This document shows positions 18,617 through 26,584 of a stretch of DNA of 64,000 nt, in pieces. Under the pieces are notes generated by a model. That model was not told the origin of the DNA. It was given only the letters and a program-made list of their open reading frames with translations, and did no database searches. The DNA comes from Alistipes sp. ZOR0009 (GTDB taxonomy: Bacteria > Bacteroidota > Bacteroidia > Bacteroidales > ZOR0009). The stretch lies in the NCBI RefSeq assembly GCF_000798815.1, contig NZ_JTLD01000021.1, positions 25,016 through 89,015 of the forward strand, written 5' to 3'. Position numbers and translations under genes: made by a program. Within the stretch, counting starts at the first letter, position 1. Every line of letters begins with the position of its first letter.

Positions 18617-18767
18617 ACTTTAATTGGCTGTTGGAATTAGCTATAACAGCGGGATTGCTGCTACGCTATCTGTCATTCATCTTACTTGTTATGATGAATA
18701 TTGAGGGAATTATCGTTTGTCAATATTACGAAAAAGGTATTTATCGTAGTTCGGAAAAATCAACAAT

Positions 18768-18851
18768 AAAATTATCTGGTCAAGATTTGGCGATAACTGG
18801 TCGTTTTAGCACGATAACTGGTCGTTTTTTCCTGTTTTCTGGTTTTTATAA
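18768..18851. repeat. Four tandem 21-bp elements with CTGGT core (LytTR-operator-like)
   Basis: Four 21-bp units run from 18768 to 18851. Their cores CTGGTC, CTGGTC, CTGGTC and CTGGTT start at 18776, 18797, 18818 and 18839, that is, exactly 21 bp apart. Units 2 and 3 share 17 identical bases (CGATAACTGGTCGTTTT). On the minus strand the core reads CCAGTTATC. Known LytTR regulators bind imperfect direct repeats of 9 bp separated by 12 bp, giving the same 21-bp pitch. The last unit overlaps the stop codon of the adjacent LytTR response regulator. There is no gene start beside the array, so its target is unclear. Confidence 0.8.
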
Positions 18852-19604
18852 ATTCGATATTCTTGCTAAAAATTCAGTCTTGCGCCTGCGAGATATTTCT
18901 ATTTTACTCCCATTCGTCATAATTGCATAGCTTGCGCTTCCTCCGCTTATGTAAGATTTTGCATGTGTGAGATTGATAAGTGATGATGGACTTACCCTCA
19001 TGAAGTTAAATTCTGAGAGCATTTCTTCAAAATCTTTCATTGTTTTGGAGCTATGCTGTTGTTGGCCGTCGATTAAATGAACCGTTGTGTAAAATTCATG
19101 ATACTCGCAGTGTATTATTTCTCGGACTTCAACGAATGATGTTGTTTTAGCCCCAATTATGGCAATCTTTTTAAGATCGTTTTTAAGATTTTTTAGATTG
19201 TCCAAAAGGTTCTTAATCTCTGGAAGGCTGTTGAGGTTGTCGTTTTCTTTTTTTCGTACTATTTTTTTTATAGCTTCCTCCAGTTCAATAGGATTAACAG
19301 GCTTTAGCAGGTAATCTATGGCATTGAACTTGATAGCTCTAAGGGCGTAACTTTCGTGTGCTGTAATGAAAATAACGTTGAAATTGTGGTTTTGAACATT
19401 GGCAAGAAAGTCAAAGCCGGTTCCATTTGGAACTTCAATGTCTAAAAAAACAACTTCAGGATGGTACAAGTCCATGCATCTTAACGCATCTGTAATATTT
19501 GTGCATTTAGCGACGATGTTGATTAACCCGTTGAATTTTTTTTCTAAAATCAAAGAGATCGTGTCAATGCTGTCTATTTCGTCATCAAGAATTAGTGCAT
19601 CCAT
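18846..19604 (-). CDS. LytTR-family response regulator
   Basis: A two-component transcription regulator of about 252 residues. The receiver domain (1-120) has the acidic pair DD at 7-8, phospho-acceptor D55 in VVFLDIE, T81 in FITAHE and K101 in DYLLKPVNP. A linker is followed by a LytTR DNA-binding domain (about 155-250: VREIIHCEYHEFYTTVHL ... EFNFMRVSPSSLINL). The ATG at 19604 is used because an upstream TTG at 19622 lies inside the kinase gene. The kinase stop is only 4 bp before this start, so they are translationally coupled. A four-unit 21-bp repeat, a candidate binding site, abuts its 3' end. Confidence 0.93.
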   Translation of the reverse strand: MDALILDDEIDSIDTISLILEKKFNGLINIVAKCTNITDALRCMDLYHPEVVFLDIEVPNGTGFDFLANVQNHNFNVIFITAHESYALRAIKFNAIDYLLKPVNPIELEEAIKKIVRKKENDNLNSLPEIKNLLDNLKNLKNDLKKIAIIGAKTTSFVEVREIIHCEYHEFYTTVHLIDGQQQHSSKTMKDFEEMLSEFNFMRVSPSSLINLTHAKSYISGGSASYAIMTNGSKIEISRRRKTEFLARISNL

Positions 19605-19608
19605 AATT

Positions 19609-21117
19609 CTAAAATAAGTCAATTAGTGGTATTGAGTATGAGATTACCGTTCCTCGTTTTTTATCTGTCTGATTCGATACATCTACAATTTGGATATCGT
19701 GGCAAAAATGTATGTTTTTGGCTTTGTAGGCGAGCATAAACTGCTCAATTGTAATATTTATCCCCGATGATTGGTGGGGATGGCTTAGCGTTGTTTTGTT
19801 TTCTATAGATTGATTTATTCCAATTCCGTTATCTTCGACGTATACATTCAGAAATTTTTTATTCCTAGAATATCTAATGGCTATATTTCCTTTGATGTCG
19901 TTAGGCAGAGGGGCTATTCCATGCCATATCGCATTCTCAATAAATGGCTGAATAAGCATCGGGGTAATCTTTATTTCGTCTGGTTTTAAATTTGGACTTG
20001 TTTCTATGGTATACTCAAAGCCATTTTTGAGGCGTTGTTTCTCTAAATTCAGGTATATTTTTAAAATCTCAATTTCTTTTGATAGTAGTATTTCATCTTG
20101 TCGTAGGCATTCTAGCGTTTTTCGCATAAGTGTCGAAAAATTGGATAGGTATATAGAGGCTTGTTCGGGATTGTTAGCCCAGATGAACTTTTGTATAGAA
20201 TTTAGGGAATTGTATATAAAATGAGGGTTGAGTTGGGATCTTCTTAGTCGTAGCTCTATTTCTGTTGAATTTTGAATTGCTTTCGATGTTATTTTTTTAG
20301 AAAGAAAAAAAATGGCGACTATAATGGAGGTTGAGCATAGGATTACAACAACTAGTATTGGTTGGTCGTCAGATTTGGTCGTTTCTTTTATTTCGCTTTT
20401 TGACGACGGGTAGTTAGACGTTTTTTGAAAAAAAGAATTTGGGTTGGACAAGGTTTGATTTGCATTGTTGCTGTATGTCAGAGTTTTATTTTTTGATGTG
20501 TTTTGCGAATAGTTGTCTGTTAATTCTATTGTATCGTTCCCGTATTCCTTCTGGGAGTGCGCCAATATTTCGCCTAATCTATTATAGCAGATGCTAGTCT
20601 CTTTTTTATTGTTTAGTATAATGTTTAATCCTAATGCTTCGTAGTATAGTTTTTTTGCTTCTGTGTATTTTTTGCATTTTAAATAAGCAAGGGCTAGATT
20701 GGTAGTTGCTATGGAGAGTTTGCTGCTGTTGTTAAGATTTTTAGCTCTTTTAATTGCTTGTTTAAACAGAGGGATGGCTAGATATGGTTGGTTAATTGAA
20801 AGATAGTGGTTGCCTGTTTTGTTGAGAATTTCAAAAGACCGGTATGCCGTGGACCTATTTTGTGCTTGTAGAGGAAGTTTTGCGCATACACTATTGCTGT
20901 CGAATGGATTGTTGCTTGTTGATTTGGCTGTATTTAGTGCAGAGTGGTTAGCTAGTTTTAGAATATCCGTGTTGGCTAGTTCTTTTGATCGAATGTTTTT
21001 GTACGGATGGGGTCGAGATATTGCAATCAACTGGATTGTACATAATGCTGTAATTAGCAGTGTTTTTTGCCAGAAGTCAACGTTGGTTCTTACTCGTTTT
21101 GTGGTTGTGTCGTCCAT
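19609..21117 (-). CDS. LytS/YehU-type sensor histidine kinase with periplasmic TPR-like region
   Basis: The partner of the LytTR regulator. Transmembrane helix 1 covers about residues 17-34, and a mainly helical extracytoplasmic part with TPR-like pairs (IPLFKQAIKRAKNLN, TNLALAYLKCKKYTEAKKLYYEAL) about 90-190. A Ser/Asn-rich linker leads to helix 2 at about 252-273. The cytosolic HisKA_5 domain carries the phospho-acceptor H299 in LNPHFIYNSLNSIQ, and the ATPase domain the N-box ENAIWHG near 395 and EDNGIGI. The input signal is unknown. A TACTTTTG promoter element sits upstream. It lies between two lipA copies, but that does not prove a link with lipoate. Confidence 0.92.
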   Translation of the reverse strand: MDDTTTKRVRTNVDFWQKTLLITALCTIQLIAISRPHPYKNIRSKELANTDILKLANHSALNTAKSTSNNPFDSNSVCAKLPLQAQNRSTAYRSFEILNKTGNHYLSINQPYLAIPLFKQAIKRAKNLNNSSKLSIATTNLALAYLKCKKYTEAKKLYYEALGLNIILNNKKETSICYNRLGEILAHSQKEYGNDTIELTDNYSQNTSKNKTLTYSNNANQTLSNPNSFFQKTSNYPSSKSEIKETTKSDDQPILVVVILCSTSIIVAIFFLSKKITSKAIQNSTEIELRLRRSQLNPHFIYNSLNSIQKFIWANNPEQASIYLSNFSTLMRKTLECLRQDEILLSKEIEILKIYLNLEKQRLKNGFEYTIETSPNLKPDEIKITPMLIQPFIENAIWHGIAPLPNDIKGNIAIRYSRNKKFLNVYVEDNGIGINQSIENKTTLSHPHQSSGINITIEQFMLAYKAKNIHFCHDIQIVDVSNQTDKKRGTVISYSIPLIDLF

Positions 21118-21138
21118 CGCGGGCTATTGTTGTTGTTA

Positions 21139-21146
21139 CAAAAGTA
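21139..21146 (-). promoter_or_regulatory. -7 promoter element of the kinase-regulator operon
   Basis: TACTTTTG on the minus strand matches TAnnTTTG, 21 bases before the kinase ATG. The -33 region reads TTTTAC, a poor match. Confidence 0.5.
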
Positions 21147-21275
21147 GTTGTATTTTGTTAACGTAAAAGAGTAATTGTTATAATGAGAGTGGCTCGTATT
21201 GCTTTTTTTGTTAGATGGCAACCCCGGGAATCTTCAAAAAATTGCTTACTTTGCTACTTTAAAAAGTTATTAACC

Positions 21276-22157
21276 TTGGAAAACCATCATAAAAGATTAA
21301 AGAAACCTGAGTGGCTTAAAATAAAACTTACAGAAGGCGAAAATTTCGCAAGTACGAGTCAGACCGTAAGGGCTCACAATCTCCACACGATTTGCAGTAG
21401 CGGAAGATGTCCGAATATTGGAGAGTGTTGGGGGAAAGGCACCGCTACATTTATGGTGCTTGGTGATATTTGTACCCGTTCTTGTAAGTTTTGCGCAACC
21501 CATTCTGGTCGCCCTCTTCCTGTAGATCAGGAGGAGCCTGCTCGCTTAGCACAATCTGTCCGTTTAATGGGGGTAAAATACTGCGTTATTACTTCTGTTG
21601 ATAGAGATGATTTGCCCGATGGAGGTGCAGAACATTGGGCAAAAGTTGTTCGGGCAGTTAAAGATGCTAATCCTGAGACTTCTGTTGAAGTCCTGATCCC
21701 TGATTTTGATGGCCGTAAGGATCTTATCGATATCGTCCTTAATGCTAAGCCTGATATTGTAGGGCATAACCTCGAAACCGTGAAACGGTTGACTCCTGAA
21801 GTACGCAGCCGTGCTCGTTATGATGTCAGCCTGTCGACGCTTAGATGCATTGCCGATAGCGGAGCTGTCGCAAAGTCGTCGCTTATGCTTGGTTTAGGAG
21901 AGACCGAGGAAGAGATACTTCAGTCAATGGATGATTTGCTTTCTGTTGGCTGCCGAATTTTAACTTTAGGTCAATACCTTCAGCCGACCCATAAGCATTT
22001 TCTTGTACAGGAGTATATTCATCCAGATAAGTTTGCCCAATATAAGGATATTGCCCTTAAAAAGGGATTTAACTACGTAGAAAGCGGTCCTCTTGTGCGT
22101 TCGTCTTATATGGCAGAACGGGCATTTCATGGAATTTCTAAACAAGCTAACCCTTAA
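21276..22157 (+). CDS. lipA: Lipoyl synthase, second copy
   Basis: A second complete LipA, and the one most like the usual Bacteroidota form. It has the auxiliary cluster motif CSSGRCPNIGEC, radical-SAM CTRSCKFC and C-terminal RSSY. It is followed 6 bp later by lipB, the partner that supplies octanoyl groups, so this copy is likely the main housekeeping enzyme. The frame is open to an ATG at 21183, but the extra 31 residues (RVARIAFFVRW...) do not look like LipA. A TTG at 21276 gives LENHHKRLKKPEWLK, matching the normal family N-terminus, and is used here with moderate confidence. Confidence 0.93.
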   Translation: MENHHKRLKKPEWLKIKLTEGENFASTSQTVRAHNLHTICSSGRCPNIGECWGKGTATFMVLGDICTRSCKFCATHSGRPLPVDQEEPARLAQSVRLMGVKYCVITSVDRDDLPDGGAEHWAKVVRAVKDANPETSVEVLIPDFDGRKDLIDIVLNAKPDIVGHNLETVKRLTPEVRSRARYDVSLSTLRCIADSGAVAKSSLMLGLGETEEEILQSMDDLLSVGCRILTLGQYLQPTHKHFLVQEYIHPDKFAQYKDIALKKGFNYVESGPLVRSSYMAERAFHGISKQANP

Positions 22158-22163
22158 ATAACG

Positions 22164-22862
22164 ATGAAGAAAGAACTTTCATACATTAACTTGGGGTTGA
22201 TTGACTACAAGGAAGCATGGGATAGGCAGCAAGAACTGTTTGATAGAATCGTTGAGCGAAAATTGAGTGGGGGAAATGCTAGCGACACCCTGATTCTTTG
22301 TGAGCATCAGCATGTTTATACGTTGGGAAAAAGCGGCCATAGCGCTAACCTTTTGATAACCGATGACTTTTTAAGTAGCATTGGAGCTTCTTACTATAAA
22401 ATAGATAGAGGTGGTGATATTACTTATCACGGGCCAGGTCAGATTATTGGCTATCCTATAATTGATTTGGAAAAATTTGGGGTGTCGTTGAAGGATTACA
22501 TTCGTTTAGTGGAGGATGTAATTATTCAGACTATCGCTCATTTTGGTCTTGTCGGGGATAGGTTGGAAGGTGCAACTGGTGTTTGGCTTGATCCTTTAAA
22601 GCAGGGGAAAGCGCGAAAAATATGTGCTATTGGGGTTAAAGCAAGTCGCTTTATTACCATGCACGGTTTTGCCCTGAATGTAAATACAAATATGGATTAC
22701 TTTTCGTACATCAACCCATGCGGATTTATAGATAAAGGAGTAACATCCCTAGAAAAAGAATTGGGGACATCCTTAAACATGGATGAGGTTCGAAGTGTTA
22801 TTGTCGAAAAGTTTTTAAAGGTTTTTGATGCAACTTTAAATAAGAACTTGGAGGCAAAGTAG
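22164..22862 (+). CDS. lipB: Octanoyl-[acyl-carrier-protein]:protein octanoyltransferase
   Basis: Moves octanoyl from ACP to the lipoyl domains of 2-oxoacid dehydrogenases and GcvH, the step before LipA. The family signature RGGDITYHGPGQIIGYPI is at residues 82-99. The catalytic Lys159 (AIGVKASR) and Cys186 (INPCGF) are present. The 232-residue length is typical. It sits between lipA and recJ in one transcript: 6 bp after lipA, and the recJ ATG follows its stop codon directly. Confidence 0.97.
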   Translation: MKKELSYINLGLIDYKEAWDRQQELFDRIVERKLSGGNASDTLILCEHQHVYTLGKSGHSANLLITDDFLSSIGASYYKIDRGGDITYHGPGQIIGYPIIDLEKFGVSLKDYIRLVEDVIIQTIAHFGLVGDRLEGATGVWLDPLKQGKARKICAIGVKASRFITMHGFALNVNTNMDYFSYINPCGFIDKGVTSLEKELGTSLNMDEVRSVIVEKFLKVFDATLNKNLEAK

Positions 22863-24593
22863 ATGGTGAAATCTTGGATAGTAAAAGAGCAGAGCGACCC
22901 TATAAAAGTGGCAGAATTGGCTACATCTTTGGGGATCGATGCTGTTTTAGCCAATCTGCTTGTTCAGCGTGGGGTAACTTCTTACGATGAGGCCAAAGCA
23001 TTCTTTCGACCTTCGTTAGACGATTTGCACGATCCTTTTCTTTTGACGGATATGGACAAAGCCGTTGAAAGGTTGCATCGTGCAATGGAAAACAACGAGA
23101 AGATTCTAGTTTACGGGGATTATGATGTTGACGGAACTACTGCTGTTGCGTTGATGTATTCTTTTTTGAAACCCCGTTACAATAATGTTTCGTACTATAT
23201 ACCAGATCGGTATAGCGAAGGTTATGGGGTTTCTTATAAAAGTGTTGAGTACGCTGCAGAAAATGGCTTTACGCTGTTTATAACTCTAGACTGTGGAATA
23301 AAGGCCGTCGAGAAAGTGGCTCATGCTAAGGAGTTGGGAATCGAATTTATCATCTGTGATCACCATTTTCCTGGTGAGGAAATTCCCGACGCTGTTGCCG
23401 TGCTGGATCCTAAGCGTACGGATTGCCTGTATCCATTTAATGATTTGTCGGGATGTGGGGTAGGTTTTAAACTGCTTCAGGCTTATTGTCAGAGGTATGA
23501 TATTCCATTTTGCGAGTTGGAGCCGCTGTTAGATTTGGTAGCTGTAAGCATCGCTTCAGATATTGTTCCCGTAATTGGAGAAAATCGCGTACTTGCATAC
23601 TTTGGGCTTAAGCGCCTCAACGAAAAGCCGCGTCATGGCTTGAAATCAATCATAAAGATATCTGGATTAGAGCATCACAATATTGCTATTGATGATATTG
23701 TGTTCAAAATAGGGCCGCGTATTAACGCTGCCGGACGAATGGAGTCTGGTAAAACGGCTGTAGACCTGCTTACCGCAACGAATGAGGAGTTTGCGCGTGA
23801 AATGGGCGAGATAATAAATGAATGCAATAACGACCGAAAAAATGTAGATAGAACAATAACGTTGGATGCTTTCAACTTTATTGAAAGCAACCCTGAATTT
23901 GCAAAAAAGAAAAGTACCGTTCTTTTTAATCCAACTTGGCATAAAGGGGTTGTTGGAATTGTAGCATCTCGCTTGATTGAAACCTACTATCGACCAACCG
24001 TGGTTTTAACACTGTCGAGCAACGGATTCGCCACAGGTTCAGCGCGTAGTGTTCCTGGTTTTGATCTTTATCAAGCAGTTGAAACCTGCTCTGATTTGCT
24101 GGAGAACTTTGGAGGGCATATGTATGCGGCCGGTCTGACTTTGAAGGTCGAAAATGTGGAAAAATTTGCTGAGCGTTTTGAAGAGGTTGTTAGCGCTTGT
24201 ATTCAACCAGAAATGCTTATCCCTCAAATTGAGATTGATGCTAAACTTGACTTGGAGGCTATAACTCCAAAGTTTTATAGAATTCTTCGCCAGTTTCAGC
24301 CATTTGGCCCTGGAAACATGTCTCCTGTTTTTCTTACCGAAGAGGTGTACGATAATGGTGATGGGAGGAAAGTTGGTGCTGGTGCGGAACATTTGAAGTT
24401 AGATTTGATTCAAGAGAATAATCCATATAAGCCGATTGGTGCAATAGGTTTCGGATTGTCAGATCATTACGACAACATAAAAAAGGGATCAGCATGCAAG
24501 GTTTGCTATGCTATTGTAGAAAATCATTTTAGAGGAGTATCCTCTTTACAACTTCGGATCAAAGATATTAAGTTGCAAGACGAACCACTCTAG
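22863..24593 (+). CDS. recJ: Single-stranded-DNA-specific exonuclease RecJ
   Basis: A 5'-3' single-strand exonuclease of recombination and mismatch repair. The DHH domain shows VYGDYDVDGTTAV near residue 80 and CDHHFPGEEIPDA near residue 165; DHHA1 and the OB-type C-terminal part follow (GFATGSARSVPGFDL, NFGGHMYAAGLTL, QPFGPGNMSPVFL). The 576-residue length is normal. The start codon abuts the lipB stop. The stop codon lies within a 12-bp inverted repeat shared with the convergent gene. Confidence 0.96.
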   Translation: MVKSWIVKEQSDPIKVAELATSLGIDAVLANLLVQRGVTSYDEAKAFFRPSLDDLHDPFLLTDMDKAVERLHRAMENNEKILVYGDYDVDGTTAVALMYSFLKPRYNNVSYYIPDRYSEGYGVSYKSVEYAAENGFTLFITLDCGIKAVEKVAHAKELGIEFIICDHHFPGEEIPDAVAVLDPKRTDCLYPFNDLSGCGVGFKLLQAYCQRYDIPFCELEPLLDLVAVSIASDIVPVIGENRVLAYFGLKRLNEKPRHGLKSIIKISGLEHHNIAIDDIVFKIGPRINAAGRMESGKTAVDLLTATNEEFAREMGEIINECNNDRKNVDRTITLDAFNFIESNPEFAKKKSTVLFNPTWHKGVVGIVASRLIETYYRPTVVLTLSSNGFATGSARSVPGFDLYQAVETCSDLLENFGGHMYAAGLTLKVENVEKFAERFEEVVSACIQPEMLIPQIEIDAKLDLEAITPKFYRILRQFQPFGPGNMSPVFLTEEVYDNGDGRKVGAGAEHLKLDLIQENNPYKPIGAIGFGLSDHYDNIKKGSACKVCYAIVENHFRGVSSLQLRIKDIKLQDEPL

Positions 24594-24611
24594 ATTAAAA
24601 ATCTAGGGTGG
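24585..24611. terminator. Hairpin spanning both convergent stop codons
   Basis: CCACTCTAGATT and AATCTAGGGTGG form a 12-bp stem (one wobble) with an AAA loop. It includes the last codons and stops of recJ and of the gene facing it, which end 1 bp apart. No T-run follows on either strand, so termination is inferred from position and symmetry. Confidence 0.5.
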
Positions 24612-26583
24612 CCTGTAGCTTTATTTCTGTTTTCTTGCTACCTTCAATCATATCGGTTCCTTCTCCTATGCTGCTTATTGGCAGAGCGTAGAATGTTTGA
24701 GATATTTTAGCCCAAAAATTCAAGCGTTTTCTTGTTTTTATCTTGAGCATGAGATAAGCTCGATTTCCTTTGTTGTTAAAGGATGCAGATGCATACATTC
24801 CAGGGAGATCATTTTCGTAGTTATACTGAGCCACGTCCCAGCTGTCCGCTTTAAAGGTGGTGAATCTAGCGTATACTTGTAGCCGCGTTGAGGGAAAGGA
24901 ATGCTGGATGTCGGTGTACAAGAGATAGCCCCATTGCGAACTGTGAGATTCTGGGGTGTATTTGCTAACTGATGAGCCGATGGTGATTTCAGTGTTTTTT
25001 GAAGGTATAAACTTTAAGTATAAATCACCCTTGTTGGTCTGAATTGTTTCTGTTTGGGAAAAGGTTGGTGGATTTTGTTTTTTATCCTGTTCTATTGTTT
25101 TATACCTATAGCGTAGTCGTCCTTCTATCTGTTTGGATAGGAATCCTTTGATGGCAATTCCAACTTCTGAACCATTTGAAGATTTGCTAACTCGATATTT
25201 GGGGTAAGGAAATTTAAACATATCGGCATATGCCGTGATAGCGTAGTTGAATTTGGGAATGATTTTTAGCCCGATGTAAAAGCCTTCTTCGTTGGTTGCG
25301 TTTGAATTTTCGCCAAAGGCATTGTTCCCAGATATTTTATATTGTCGAGAGTAGTTTCTGTAGGATGCTGATATGGTCGCTTTTGATGATATTTTAGAGG
25401 CCGTGCTTATGAGCGATGCCAGATTAAGGTTGTTGTCACTAGCAAATTCTCCAAATAGAGAATATTTTTTCCATTGCTTGTAGAAGTCGAGGCTAAATGC
25501 TTGTTCTAAATCTTGGACTCCTTTTTTGTTCATCTTTTTTGAAACGAAGTTTAAGGCGATGCTATTTTGCTTGTTTGAGTAGCTTATCTTGCCCGCAAGC
25601 AGCTGTTGGTTTACTGTTGCACGGCTATTGATTTCATTTTGGGTTCGATGCAATCCTGTTGTATAGGTTGTGAATTTAGAAGAATCGCTTGTAGATATTC
25701 GGCCGTCAAGCCATCTGTTTGAGGCGGCAAGTGTGATTGTAAAGGGCTTCATGTCTACCTCTGTTGCGATTCCTCGATAAAAAGATGTTTCATCAAATGA
25801 TTTGTAAGCCGTAATACTACTTCTTTTTCGTATTGTGGAAGGGTCTCCACTTTTATTCATAGAGAATCCAGCCCAAGCAACAAGACCCTGTCCTAAATTT
25901 ATTCGGTAGTCTCCAATTATAATTTTAGCCACGTGCTTAATGGGCGAAATTGCCGTAATACTAGTTGAGAAATTGTCAAAATAAAGTTGCTTGAGAGGGG
26001 CTTTTTCTCCAGCATCTTTTTCAGAGTGGATGTTGATAAAAATATTTGTACCCATTGTGAGATTGTAGGCCGCAGCATAGTGGAGGCGATTTCCTAAAAA
26101 TTGATTATCAGTGGTGTCTTTGTATCCTTTTGCTTTTTGGAAAGTATAGGTGGATCTTCCCATGGCAGATTGCCTTGTCGGGATCAGATTTTTTAGCGTT
26201 AGGTACGTTTTTTCGGACGAAGTGGTGGTAACGAACGGAGAAATGATGCTAACGAGTTCTAAATCAAACCCAGGGACAAAATGGAGCTCGGTTGTTGACT
26301 TGAATTCTCCAAATTCTTTGATGTAATCTTTGATGCTTTGGATCAAAAAATCAGATAGTAGAGGGATTTTATCTAGTTTTGAATGGATGCTGTCATTTAT
26401 GCAAATTGGATTTTTTAGGAGATCTTCGAATATTGACGAAAGTTCTTCAACATCCACTTTATCTTCGCTGATACTTGCGGTGTACTCAACTGCCCTTTTT
26501 ACAGGGTCTCCTATGTCTGTTTGGGCGTAAGATAGTAGGGTGGCATAGGTTAGCGTTATGGTTATAATGTAGCATCGGAGCAT
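24595..26583 (-). CDS. Secreted helix-hairpin-helix and outer-membrane-barrel protein
   Basis: About 662 residues. A signal peptide (MLRCYIITITLTYATLLSYAQ) is followed by a helical region (about 25-120) with a hairpin pattern (LDKIPLLSDFLIQSIKDYIKEFG, STTELHFVPGFD) resembling ComEA-type HhH modules. The remaining ~500 residues are short amphipathic strands rich in Tyr, Ser and Lys, ending in KLQATLDF, as in outer-membrane barrels. I recognise this as a Bacteroidota family often labelled helix-hairpin-helix protein; its function is not known to me. The ATG at 26583 is chosen over 26640, which lies inside the upstream gene. It is the third gene of a purE-barrel-HhH transcript. Confidence 0.8.
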   Translation of the reverse strand: MLRCYIITITLTYATLLSYAQTDIGDPVKRAVEYTASISEDKVDVEELSSIFEDLLKNPICINDSIHSKLDKIPLLSDFLIQSIKDYIKEFGEFKSTTELHFVPGFDLELVSIISPFVTTTSSEKTYLTLKNLIPTRQSAMGRSTYTFQKAKGYKDTTDNQFLGNRLHYAAAYNLTMGTNIFINIHSEKDAGEKAPLKQLYFDNFSTSITAISPIKHVAKIIIGDYRINLGQGLVAWAGFSMNKSGDPSTIRKRSSITAYKSFDETSFYRGIATEVDMKPFTITLAASNRWLDGRISTSDSSKFTTYTTGLHRTQNEINSRATVNQQLLAGKISYSNKQNSIALNFVSKKMNKKGVQDLEQAFSLDFYKQWKKYSLFGEFASDNNLNLASLISTASKISSKATISASYRNYSRQYKISGNNAFGENSNATNEEGFYIGLKIIPKFNYAITAYADMFKFPYPKYRVSKSSNGSEVGIAIKGFLSKQIEGRLRYRYKTIEQDKKQNPPTFSQTETIQTNKGDLYLKFIPSKNTEITIGSSVSKYTPESHSSQWGYLLYTDIQHSFPSTRLQVYARFTTFKADSWDVAQYNYENDLPGMYASASFNNKGNRAYLMLKIKTRKRLNFWAKISQTFYALPISSIGEGTDMIEGSKKTEIKLQATLDF

Positions 26584-26584
26584 G

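Noticed and set aside
18604..18930. 108-codon frame across the 21-bp repeats, with a 7-residue repeat (AITGRF/TITGRF)
   Set aside because: The period of 21 bp keeps any frame through the repeats open. The rest of the frame overlaps the response regulator gene antisense and has no recognisable protein pattern, so the signal is better read as a DNA-level repeat.
21183..21275. N-terminal extension of the second LipA from ATG 21183
   Set aside because: The 31 added residues do not resemble the family; TTG 21276 reproduces the usual LipA start. The choice remains uncertain.
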